From NCBI GenBank assembly GCA_937996595.1, contig CALKVC010000011.1:1-15782 (forward strand): a DNA stretch of 15,782 bases, given 5' to 3'. This DNA is from an uncultured Chitinophagaceae bacterium (GTDB lineage: Bacteria; Bacteroidota; Bacteroidia; Chitinophagales; Chitinophagaceae). Within the stretch, counting starts at the first letter, position 1. Every line of letters starts with the position of its first letter. The notes below the pieces were generated by a model. The model saw nothing but the letters and a program-made list of their open reading frames with translations. It had not been told where the DNA came from and did not search any database. This document shows, in pieces, positions 1 through 6,888 of this stretch. The position numbers and the translations under genes were made by a program.

Positions 1-509
1 CTGATAAATATGCCATGTTCATAGATAATGAACTGTATTCATTTATTAAGAAAAAAACCGGCACCCGAAAATTCAGTTCCATTGCTATTGCAGGAAGTTC
101 CCTGGGAGGTTTGTCTGCTTTTGATATTGCCTGGGACCATGCAGACAAGATAGATAAAGTAGGTGTTTTTTCCGGAAGCTTCTGGTGGCGGGATGCCGAC
201 GCAGGATTACCAACATATTCAGATGATAAGAACAGGATCATCATCAGTAAGGTCCGCTCTTCCAGGAAAAAACCCAGACTGCAATACTGGTTTTATGCCG
301 GTGGCAGGGAAGAAACCGGCGACCGGGATAAAGACGGCATCATAGATGTAATTGATGATACCAAAGACCTGGTAACCCTGATAAAAAGCAAGAAAGTCTG
401 TGCAGACTCAGATATCATTTACACGGAAGATAAGGATGGCGTACATGAATACAGTTCCTGGAGCCACTGGTTTCCCTATTTCCTGCAATGGGCATTTGGC
501 AGAAAATAA
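1..509 (+). CDS. Esterase family protein (alpha/beta hydrolase), 3' part only
   Basis: The gene is cut by the left edge. The reading frame is open from base 3 (D-K-Y-A before the first ATG at 15), so that ATG is internal. About 168 residues remain. Counting from the ATG at 15, G-S-S-L-G-G at residues 27-32 is a GxSxG nucleophile elbow with Ser29. The conserved H-E-Y-S-S-W near residues 144-149 probably carries the catalytic His. These features fit the enterochelin-esterase/putative esterase family (esterase D-like), which hydrolyses ester bonds. Residues 103-111 (D-R-D-K-D-G-I-I-D) resemble a calcium-binding DxDxDG loop sitting between the elbow and the His. The signal peptide, if any, lies outside the window, so location cannot be judged. 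The gene converges on the DUF2807 pair, with a long hairpin between. The family call is firm; the substrate is unknown. Confidence 0.82.
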   Translation, partial: DKYAMFIDNELYSFIKKKTGTRKFSSIAIAGSSLGGLSAFDIAWDHADKIDKVGVFSGSFWWRDADAGLPTYSDDKNRIIISKVRSSRKKPRLQYWFYAGGREETGDRDKDGIIDVIDDTKDLVTLIKSKKVCADSDIIYTEDKDGVHEYSSWSHWFPYFLQWAFGRK

Positions 510-537
510 ATAAACGGTAAAGCATAAACGAAAAAGA

Positions 538-581
538 AGATTTTCCCATTACCGGATAAAGTTACCGGCATGGGAAAATCT
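538..581. terminator. Long hairpin terminator between convergent genes, probably bidirectional
   Basis: AGATTTTCCCAT (538-549) is perfectly complementary to ATGGGAAAATCT (570-581), a 12-bp outer stem. Inside it, CCGG at 552-555 pairs with CCGG at 565-568. On the plus strand a T-rich run follows shortly after (588-597). On the minus strand the continuation is also T-rich (complement of the A-run at 531-535). It sits between the esterase stop at 509 and the DUF2807 stop at 589, so it probably ends transcription from both sides. Confidence 0.75.
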
Positions 582-588
582 AACGCAA

Positions 589-1305
589 TTATTTTTTCCT
601 TGATATATTGCTGGCACCACTGTTATGCTGGCTGCGGATTACAGCCGCTCCCCTGAAATATATGTCACTGGCGCCACTGGCATTCGCATTCAATTCCTTG
701 TTAACTGTAATATTGATATCAGAAGCACCGGATGCTTTTGCCGTACAGTTATCTGTTACCAGGTCAAAGCCTTTAACATCACTGGCACCGCTGCATTCAA
801 TGGTGGCTTCAGTGGCAGTTCCGCTGATCCTTGCATCTGATGCCCCGCTAAGGTCAACTGTTAAGGCATTCACTGTCAAACTTCCTTTCAGGTCGCTGGC
901 ACCGGTAAGTTTTATCAGCAGCGACGGAACCTTCACTTCACCGGCAATGATGATATCAGAGGCGCCGCTTGCCTCCAGCCTTTCCAGTTCCCTGAATGAA
1001 ATATAGGCTTTAAGGTTCTTGCTCCTGCTGTTCCAGCCTTTGTCCCCGTCATAATATACTTTAAGCACTTTATTGATAACGGTTGTCTTTATTCCATCTT
1101 TAAATTTGTCTTCAGAAGCACTAATCGCCAGTTCCTCCCGGTCTGACTGGGAAATATAAATATCAATCCCGCCGGTTACAACAATAGCATTGAAACTTTC
1201 ATTCACTGAACGGATTTCAGCATTCGGATCAACGACAAACTGCTTTTGCGCAATTGCCAGCACCGAAAGAAAGGAAGTAAGAAAAAGAAATAATATTTTT
1301 TTCAT
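589..1305 (-). CDS. Head GIN domain (DUF2807) secreted protein
   Basis: This 238-residue protein has a signal peptide (residues 1-19 or so, ending A-I-A-Q), so it is exported to the periplasm or surface. The rest is a head-GIN/DUF2807 domain, a repetitive beta-solenoid found in putative autotransporter-adhesin-like proteins of Bacteroidetes. The motif G-A-S-D recurs at residues 114, 135, 154, 173, 193 and 211, with G-A-S-N at 230, a spacing of 18-21 residues that matches one solenoid turn. It lies 22 bp downstream of a paralogue on the same strand, and the two are probably co-transcribed. The molecular function of DUF2807 proteins is not established; a surface or adhesion role is only suggested by the domain name. 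The ATG at 1305 is chosen because the signal peptide begins there. Confidence 0.85.
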   Translation of the reverse strand: MKKILFLFLTSFLSVLAIAQKQFVVDPNAEIRSVNESFNAIVVTGGIDIYISQSDREELAISASEDKFKDGIKTTVINKVLKVYYDGDKGWNSRSKNLKAYISFRELERLEASGASDIIIAGEVKVPSLLIKLTGASDLKGSLTVNALTVDLSGASDARISGTATEATIECSGASDVKGFDLVTDNCTAKASGASDINITVNKELNANASGASDIYFRGAAVIRSQHNSGASNISRKK

Positions 1306-1327
1306 TTCACTAGTGTTTTTATAATTG

Positions 1328-2047
1328 TTATGCTTTTTTCACAATGCCTCCGCTGCTGATGTCAATATCCTTGATTACCGCATTTCCTTTATACCTTATT
1401 CCCCCGCCACTATTGGCTTTTGCAGACAATTCCTTTTGTACGGCTATCCGTACGCTTCCACCGCTGCTAGCCTTTGCCTCGCAATAATCAACAGCAAAAT
1501 CAAACCCTTTAAAAATAGCACCGCTGCTAACTTCCACATTAATTTTACCAGCCTTGCCGGTTACAGAAACCTGTGCTCCACTGTTTTGTTCCACAGAAAG
1601 CGAATTCCCGTTAATGGCAGCATCCAGTACGGCTCCGCTTGAAAACCTGATTGACAGGTCATTCACTGATATGGCTACCGGGATTTTTACATGCGCCCCG
1701 CCTGAGGCAGTTAGCTTATCCAGCGTTTTGAAAGAAACATATGCTTTCAGTTTACGGCGGTTATTATCACTGTAATTGATTGCATTGTGGTCGTAATAAA
1801 TTTTCAACGTACCGTTTTCTACTTCCGTTTTAAAATACCTGGCATATTTTTCATCAGAATAACTCACTGCCAGTGATTCCTCAGTGGAAGCTGACAGGTA
1901 AAGTTCAATACCATCCGTTACTGAAATGGCTGAAAATGAAGCATTTAAGGCCCTTGAATGGGCATTTGGATCATTAACCATTTTAGATTCCTGTGAAAAT
2001 GCTGCAGTACTGAAAATGGTTGTTAGAAGGATAAATAAATATTTCAT
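1328..2047 (-). CDS. Head GIN domain (DUF2807) secreted protein, tandem paralogue
   Basis: This is a 239-residue paralogue of the next gene downstream. I place the start at the ATG at 2047, because a typical signal peptide (M-K-Y-L-F-I-L-L-T-T, ending near A-F-S-Q) begins there. An upstream ATG at 2101 would add 18 residues that spoil it. The N-terminal third matches the neighbour closely (N-D-P-N-A-H-S-R-A-L-N-A-S-F here, V-D-P-N-A-E-I-R-S-V-N-E-S-F there). In the solenoid the turn motif is S-S-G-G or S-G-A instead of G-A-S-D. The K-G-F-D block and a nearby Cys are shared. The pair looks like an old tandem duplication whose repeats were homogenised separately. Function is unknown beyond secretion and the DUF2807 fold. 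Confidence 0.85.
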   Translation of the reverse strand: MKYLFILLTTIFSTAAFSQESKMVNDPNAHSRALNASFSAISVTDGIELYLSASTEESLAVSYSDEKYARYFKTEVENGTLKIYYDHNAINYSDNNRRKLKAYVSFKTLDKLTASGGAHVKIPVAISVNDLSIRFSSGAVLDAAINGNSLSVEQNSGAQVSVTGKAGKINVEVSSGAIFKGFDFAVDYCEAKASSGGSVRIAVQKELSAKANSGGGIRYKGNAVIKDIDISSGGIVKKA

Positions 2048-2204
2048 GGCTATACTTTTTTTTACTGTACGGTTAACTAATAAAAATGTTACAGTCGGCA
2101 TTAATATTATTTTCTGAAATAATTGATGCCTTTTTTAAAAACGCCGGTATTAAAACCGGTTTGTTGATTAATAAGCCTGTTAAAATATAATCCGCAGGTT
2201 TTAC

Positions 2205-2212
2205 TACCTTTG
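2205..2212 (+). promoter_or_regulatory. Promoter -7 box (TACCTTTG) for the TPP-riboswitch transcript
   Basis: TACCTTTG matches the Bacteroidetes primary-sigma -7 consensus TAnnTTTG exactly. It lies about 30 bases before the riboswitch aptamer on the same strand, so transcription would start near 2216 and include the whole aptamer. I see no good TTG -33 box at the usual distance (GTT at 2179-2181 is the nearest), which lowers confidence. Confidence 0.6.
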
Positions 2213-2242
2213 CAAGACAAACGTTCTTAATAATACCGCCAG

Positions 2243-2319
2243 AATTTCCGGGGTGCTTTTACAAAGGCTGAGATTATACCCGTATAACCTGAACAGGATA
2301 ATGCCTGCGAAGGGAGATT
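2243..2319 (+). promoter_or_regulatory. TPP riboswitch (THI element)
   Basis: The stretch has the conserved landmarks of the thiamine-pyrophosphate aptamer in order: GGGGTGC (2250-2256), GGCTGAGA (2266-2273), ATACCCG (2276-2282), AACCTGA (2286-2292), GGATAATGCC (2296-2305) and GCGAAGGGA (2307-2315). The closing P1 helix is a clean 7 bp, AATTTCC at 2243-2249 with GGAGATT at 2313-2319, including one G-U pair. It closely resembles the E. coli thiM aptamer as I recall it. It lies 49 bases upstream of the receptor's chosen start, so it should lower receptor expression when TPP is plentiful. The expression platform is not obvious. I see no U-tract terminator, so control of translation or of RNA fate is possible. 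Confidence 0.95.
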
Positions 2320-2368
2320 AATGTTACCACCGGAAGCTTCCCGGATTTTCGGCACAAATTTTATTGAA

Positions 2369-4531
2369 ATGAGGTCATTTATTATCAACGCCCTGTTGTG
2401 CCTAACCGTATTTTTTTCCCATGCACAGGAAAAAACAAACCTGGGCGACACCAGCCTGTTACAACCGGTTGAACTGCTGGCCGTACGGGCGGGTGAAAAA
2501 ACACCTGTAGCCAAGACCAACCTTTCAAAAACGGATATACTCAAATTCAATACCGGGCAGGATCTCCCGTTTATCCTCAATCAAACTGCCTCTGTTATTG
2601 TTAATGCTGATGCAGGAAATGGCGTTGGCTACACCGGCATAAGGATACGTGGCACAGATGCAAGCCGCATTAATATAACCATCAACGGCATCCCATATAA
2701 TGATGCTGAAAGCCAGGGAACATTTTTTGTTAATATACCGGATATGGCTTCTTCCGCAGGAAGCATACAAATCCAAAGAGGTGTTGGCACTTCGTCTAAC
2801 GGTGCCGGTTCTTTTGGCGGAACTATCAATATCGGCACAAATGACCTGGTTACAAAACCGGGGCTTGAACTGAATAACAGTGCTGGTTCATTCCATACAT
2901 TTAAAAACACCCTGCAGTTACATAGCGGCCTGCTGGCAAAACACATTACCGTAGATGCCAGGCTAAGCAATATCAGGAGCGACGGTTATGTTGACCGCGC
3001 CGCCAGCAGGTTAAGGTCGTTTTATACCAGTGCTGCCTATACCGCCGGTAATTATTCACTGCGGCTGAATGTATTTTCAGGAAAAGAGAAAACGTACCAG
3101 GCATGGTATGGCATTAATGAGCAAACGCTGGATACAAACAGGAGGTATAATCCGGCAGGTACAGAAAAACCAGGTGAACCGTACGACAATGAAACAGATA
3201 ATTACCGGCAAACCCATTACCAGTTTTTCTACAACGCAAAATATACAGCACACCTGAAAGCGAATGTTGCCCTGTTCTTAACCAGGGGCAAAGGATATTA
3301 TGAACAATACAAAACGGTTGCAGCGCTGGGCGATTACGGTTTACCCGATTATAATGACGGAACGAGTATTATAACAGCAACAGACCTGGTAAGAAGGCTA
3401 TGGCTGGATAACTATTTTTACGGCACCGTTTTTTCGCTGCAATACCAGCAAAACAAAACAACCCTTATTGCCGGTGGCGGATGGAATAAATACGACGGAA
3501 AACATTTTGGAGAGATCAGTTGGGCCAGTATTCAAGCTGCTGTGCCAAAGGGATATACATGGTATAACCTGCCTGCCGGAAAATCAGACCTGTCTGGTTA
3601 TATAAAATGGACACAAAAACTTTCTGAAAACTGGCAAACATTTGCCGACCTGCAGGTACGGTCAGTTAACTACAGTATCAATGGTTTCCGGAATAACCCA
3701 ACGCTTTCCATTAACAATAAATACTTGTTCGTTAACCCCAAAGCGGGCATTACGTATTCAAAAAACAACACTCAAATTTATTTTTCATATGCCCATGCAG
3801 GCAAGGAACCGAACCGGGATGATTTTGAAGCCGGCGTCACTTCAAAACCCAAAGCGGAAATGCTGCACGATTTTGAAGCAGGCATTGAACGCAATACAAA
3901 AAAAAGTGGCTGGAGTGTTTCGTCATACTACATGTTATACAGGAACCAACTGGTACTTACCGGTAAAATAAATGATGTAGGCGCTTATACAAGAACCAAT
4001 ATACCTTTGAGTTACCGGGCCGGGCTGGAACTGCAAGGCAGGCACCATTTTACTAAATGGGTAACCGTAAGCGGGAATATAAGTGTAAGCAGCAACAAGA
4101 TAAGGAACTTCACGGAGTATATAGACGACTATGATAACGGTGGTCAACAAACGAAGTTTTACAGGAAAACCGACATTTCCTTTTCACCTGCAGTTACCGG
4201 CGGCGGCTCTCTGAATTTATTCCCATTCAAGCAGGCAGAAATAAATATCATTGGGAAATATGTGGGCAGGCAGTTTTTAGACAATACGGGAAACCGCAGC
4301 AGGAGCCTGCATGATTATTATGTTCAGGATATAAGGCTTAGTTATGATTTTATTCCGAAAAATTTCAAATCAATGCAATTATTTATACTGGCCGGAAATA
4401 TTTTCTCTGAAAAATATGAAGCCAATGGTTATAGTTTCAGTTATTTCTACGGAGGAAATCTAACTACTGAAAACTATTACTTTCCCATGGCAACGATCAA
4501 TGTAATGGCCGGGCTGAATATCAGGTTGTAA
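2369..4531 (+). CDS. TonB-dependent receptor, probable thiamine (or precursor) uptake
   Basis: This is a 720-residue outer-membrane receptor. A signal peptide occupies residues 1-19 (M-R-S-F-I-I-N-A-L-L, ending S-H-A-Q). A plug domain follows at about 43-156, with the typical I-R-I-R-G-T-D, I-N-G-I-P-Y-N-D and G-A-G-S-F-G-G-T-I-N-I motifs. A 22-strand-type barrel fills the rest, ending in N-I-R-L. There is no carboxypeptidase-like N-terminal domain, and no SusD partner next door, so it is a plain TBDT rather than a SusC type. The segment Q-P-V-E-L-L-A-V at 32-39 may be the TonB box. The upstream TPP riboswitch points to thiamine or a precursor as the substrate; TPP-regulated receptors of this kind are known in Bacteroidetes (OMPthi). 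An in-frame ATG at 2321 would add 16 residues before the signal peptide; I prefer 2369. No inner-membrane thiamine transporter gene is in the window. Confidence 0.92.
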   Translation: MRSFIINALLCLTVFFSHAQEKTNLGDTSLLQPVELLAVRAGEKTPVAKTNLSKTDILKFNTGQDLPFILNQTASVIVNADAGNGVGYTGIRIRGTDASRINITINGIPYNDAESQGTFFVNIPDMASSAGSIQIQRGVGTSSNGAGSFGGTINIGTNDLVTKPGLELNNSAGSFHTFKNTLQLHSGLLAKHITVDARLSNIRSDGYVDRAASRLRSFYTSAAYTAGNYSLRLNVFSGKEKTYQAWYGINEQTLDTNRRYNPAGTEKPGEPYDNETDNYRQTHYQFFYNAKYTAHLKANVALFLTRGKGYYEQYKTVAALGDYGLPDYNDGTSIITATDLVRRLWLDNYFYGTVFSLQYQQNKTTLIAGGGWNKYDGKHFGEISWASIQAAVPKGYTWYNLPAGKSDLSGYIKWTQKLSENWQTFADLQVRSVNYSINGFRNNPTLSINNKYLFVNPKAGITYSKNNTQIYFSYAHAGKEPNRDDFEAGVTSKPKAEMLHDFEAGIERNTKKSGWSVSSYYMLYRNQLVLTGKINDVGAYTRTNIPLSYRAGLELQGRHHFTKWVTVSGNISVSSNKIRNFTEYIDDYDNGGQQTKFYRKTDISFSPAVTGGGSLNLFPFKQAEINIIGKYVGRQFLDNTGNRSRSLHDYYVQDIRLSYDFIPKNFKSMQLFILAGNIFSEKYEANGYSFSYFYGGNLTTENYYFPMATINVMAGLNIRL

Positions 4532-4585
4532 AACAATGTGTAAGGTAGTAGTTTTGATACATGTCTTTTATAACTTACCTGTGAA

Positions 4586-4634
4586 CCTCAAACTCCAAAC
4601 CTCAAACTTCAAACCACAAACTTCAAACCACAAC
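4586..4634. repeat. 14-bp imperfect tandem repeat, 3.5 copies
   Basis: Units are CCTCAAACTCCAAA (4586-4599), CCTCAAACTTCAAA (4600-4613), CCACAAACTTCAAA (4614-4627) and a partial CCACAAC (4628-4634). Neighbouring units differ at one position each. Each unit can also be read as two related heptamers. The array stops exactly before the rhodanese stop codon (4635-4637), between that gene and the receptor converging on it. Its role is unknown; it does not form an obvious terminator hairpin. Confidence 0.85.
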
Positions 4635-4946
4635 CTATTTACCCGAAAATTTCTCCTGCCATTCCAGCATACCGCCGGTTAAATTTTTTACATTGCTAAA
4701 CCCGATGCTTTCCAGCATCATGGCTGCCTGCATACTTCTTTTACCACTTCTGCAATAGCAGATTATTTCTTCATTCTTTAAAGAATCAATTTCTTCGGTT
4801 GCCATCGACATAATATTCCCCAGTGGTATTAATTTACCGCCGATATTAAATTCCATATGTTCGGACGGTTCCCTTACATCTACCAGGTTAGGCTTGTCAT
4901 TGGCATCAAGCCTTTTCTTCAATTCTTCTGTACTGATTATTTGCAT
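4635..4946 (-). CDS. Rhodanese-like domain protein
   Basis: This 103-residue single-domain rhodanese is of the GlpE/PspE size class. The family moves sulfane sulfur through a persulfide on the active-site Cys. That site is visible as C-R-S-G-K-R at residues 65-70, with Cys65 the likely nucleophile and a second Cys at 63. The N-terminal L-V-D-V-R-E-P-S-E-H (21-30) and the C-terminal L-T-G-G-M-L-E-W (89-96) are family hallmarks. No signal peptide is visible, so it is probably cytoplasmic. I chose the ATG at 4946. An ATG at 4988 would add 14 untypical residues and overlap the upstream gene, whereas 4946 leaves a 16-base gap. It is the last gene of the ddl-PASTA-rhodanese cluster. Its physiological sulfur acceptor is unknown. 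Confidence 0.9.
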   Translation of the reverse strand: MQIISTEELKKRLDANDKPNLVDVREPSEHMEFNIGGKLIPLGNIMSMATEEIDSLKNEEIICYCRSGKRSMQAAMMLESIGFSNVKNLTGGMLEWQEKFSGK

Positions 4947-4962
4947 GATACTGTAAACTTTT

Positions 4963-5763
4963 CTATTCTGATATGTTTGTTGAATCAATCACTTTCATCA
5001 CCGGGCTTAACCAGATATCCATCAATTGCCCGGATTGAATGAATACCGGCTGTTTATCTTCCCTGAACGTAGGTGGTATCTGTTTGTAAATGAAAGCGGA
5101 GCCGGTATCACGTACATCGGCATCTGCCACGATGGAACCCAGCACAATCCCGTTTGAATCAAGAATGGCTTTTGCCTCGTTATAAGTGAGCCCGAGCAGG
5201 TTAGGCACTTTAAAGCGGTCGCTGGTTAAACCACTGGCAATTACCAGGTCAATGCTGCTGCCCCATGGTACTTTTGTTCCCGATTCCACCACATGCCCTT
5301 TATATTGCTGTTCCAGGATGGTGCCCCAGGCAAAATCAGGCCTGAATGTAGTATCGCCAAGTTTAAGGTGGCTGTGTTCCAGTATCATGATGGCATATGA
5401 CAGGGTTTTCCCTTTTAGCTGTGGCATTTCAATCAGAGGCAATGTTAGCCTGTTAACAGTTAGGAAAACAGTTCGGTTAATCTTAACCGTACTTTTTGGG
5501 TCGGGTAATTGTTTTAAAACGATGCCCATTTTAGCCGTATCTGTATAAACAGAATCCTGTATCACAACTTCAAACCCTTTGCTTTCTAAAAATTTCACCG
5601 CTTCAATGGTTTTCTTTCCAACTACAGAAGGCACGGTAAGGTACTGGCCATGTTTCGTTATCATGCCCAGGAGCTGTATGAAAAGGAAAACGATGAGGAC
5701 CACCAGCATAATGGCCGCCAGTATGTTAACCCAGAGTGGTTTTCCTGTAATGAATTTAAACAC
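4963..5763 (-). CDS. PASTA domain-containing membrane protein
   Basis: This 266-residue protein has a short cytoplasmic N-terminus, one transmembrane helix (about residues 11-33) and three consecutive PASTA domains, at about 40-104, 108-176 and 184-254. Each shows the V-P-x-L/V-x-G-x-x-x-x-x-A pattern. PASTA domains bind peptidoglycan or muropeptides in penicillin-binding proteins and Stk kinases. Here no kinase or transpeptidase domain is attached, which is the form seen in Bacteroidetes. The start codon is GTG (5763): the frame closes three codons upstream and the next Met lies inside the membrane helix. The gene sits 56 bases downstream of ddl on the same strand, consistent with a cell-wall role, though its exact task is not known. 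Confidence 0.88.
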   Translation of the reverse strand: MFKFITGKPLWVNILAAIMLVVLIVFLFIQLLGMITKHGQYLTVPSVVGKKTIEAVKFLESKGFEVVIQDSVYTDTAKMGIVLKQLPDPKSTVKINRTVFLTVNRLTLPLIEMPQLKGKTLSYAIMILEHSHLKLGDTTFRPDFAWGTILEQQYKGHVVESGTKVPWGSSIDLVIASGLTSDRFKVPNLLGLTYNEAKAILDSNGIVLGSIVADADVRDTGSAFIYKQIPPTFREDKQPVFIQSGQLMDIWLSPVMKVIDSTNISE

Positions 5764-5819
5764 CTTGTATAATCAGTTTATTATGATACAATGTACAATT
5801 TTTACAGCATGCTGTTATA

Positions 5820-6800
5820 TTACCGGAAACATTCTTCAATGAGTGCCGTATAAAATTCCTGTAACGACCAGCCCATTGCTTTCACCTGTTGTGGCACGAT
5901 GCTGGCTGCGCTTTGGCCGGGTACCGTATTTATTTCCAGCAGGTATGGCTGCCCTTGCTGTTCATTAAATATGAAATCGATACGAACCACCCCCCTGCAG
6001 TTAAATACCCCGTATGCTTTTATGGCAGCTTCCCTGATCTTTCCTGCCATCACTTCGTCTATCCCTGCTGGAGTCACTTCCTCGCTGGCGCCTTCATATT
6101 TTGCCTGGAAATCGAAAAACTCGTTACTGGTTATGATCTCTGTTATAGGCATTGCTATCGTGTTTCCTTTACTCCTGAATACACCGATTGTGAACTCACG
6201 CCCGGTGATAAATTCTTCCACCAGCACCTGGTCATCTTCATTGAAGGCCTTCATCAGAGCGGCTTCCAGTTCGCCGGATTCTTTCACTTTGCTGATGCCA
6301 AGGCTGCTTCCACCATTATTGGGTTTAACAAATAAAGGAAGCTTTAACTGCTGAAGGATTGCCTCTGCATTGAGCGGATTATTCCTGAACAGGTGCAGCG
6401 ACCTCGCTACATGCATACCGGCAAAGGAGGCAACGGCAACGGTAAAACGCTTATTGAATGTGAGGGCGGAAGTGGCCGCATCACAGGACGTATAAGGAAT
6501 ACCCAGGCAGTCAAAATACCCCTGTAATTTTCCATCTTCACCCGGTGTACCATGCAGCCCAACAAGCACGGCATCAAACCCCAGCTTGTTCCCGCTGATG
6601 TTTATGGTAAAATCATTCTTGTCAACAGGATATTTATCTCCTTTGTTGTCCAGGTAAAACCAACCTGAAGGATTAATATCAATCAAATAACAATCCCACC
6701 TGGAAGGGTCTATGTTGTTCCTGATGGTTTCAGCACTTTTATAGGATATGACCGATTCGCCGGAATAACCTCCGGTAACCAATGCTATTTTTTTATTCAT
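5820..6800 (-). CDS. ddl: D-alanine--D-alanine ligase
   Basis: This cytoplasmic ATP-grasp enzyme joins two D-alanines for the peptidoglycan stem peptide. Its 326 residues are a usual Ddl length. Visible motifs are G-G-Y-S-G-E (10-15), H-G-T-P-G-E-D-G (83-90), F-N-K-R (115-118), V-K-P-N-N-G-G-S-S (158-166), E-E-F-I-T-G-R-E-F (195-203), R-I-D-F (273-276) and E-I-N-T-V-P-G (289-295), the last two carrying metal ligands. The omega-loop A-K-Y at 233-235 corresponds to the Tyr-containing loop of D-Ala-D-Ala ligases rather than VanA-type D-Ala-D-Lac enzymes, so an ordinary ligase is inferred. It is followed by the PASTA and rhodanese genes. A poor -7 box (TTTCTTTG on the minus strand, 6826-6833) lies about 25 bases upstream of the ATG. 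Confidence 0.96.
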   Translation of the reverse strand: MNKKIALVTGGYSGESVISYKSAETIRNNIDPSRWDCYLIDINPSGWFYLDNKGDKYPVDKNDFTINISGNKLGFDAVLVGLHGTPGEDGKLQGYFDCLGIPYTSCDAATSALTFNKRFTVAVASFAGMHVARSLHLFRNNPLNAEAILQQLKLPLFVKPNNGGSSLGISKVKESGELEAALMKAFNEDDQVLVEEFITGREFTIGVFRSKGNTIAMPITEIITSNEFFDFQAKYEGASEEVTPAGIDEVMAGKIREAAIKAYGVFNCRGVVRIDFIFNEQQGQPYLLEINTVPGQSAASIVPQQVKAMGWSLQEFYTALIEECFR

Positions 6801-6888
6801 TGCTATGGCGGGATGATTGATTATTCAAAGAAACACAATATTAACTGCTCAATTATGCATTATTACTTATTCTTAACAAATTCCGGAA

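Noticed and set aside
608..1006. Open frame of 132 codons on the plus strand opposite the DUF2807 gene
   Set aside because: It is antisense to a well-supported repetitive gene, its repeated A-P-L/S-E-A-P pattern mirrors the GASD repeats, and it has no leader or family features.
2141..2162. CCGGT/ACCGG hairpin with a following TTTG in the divergent gap before the riboswitch
   Set aside because: The stem is only 5 bp and lies upstream of both divergent genes, where no terminator is expected; it may be chance.
5899..6354. Two overlapping plus-strand frames of about 150 codons opposite ddl
   Set aside because: Both lie wholly inside the strongly recognised ddl gene on the other strand and show no domain.
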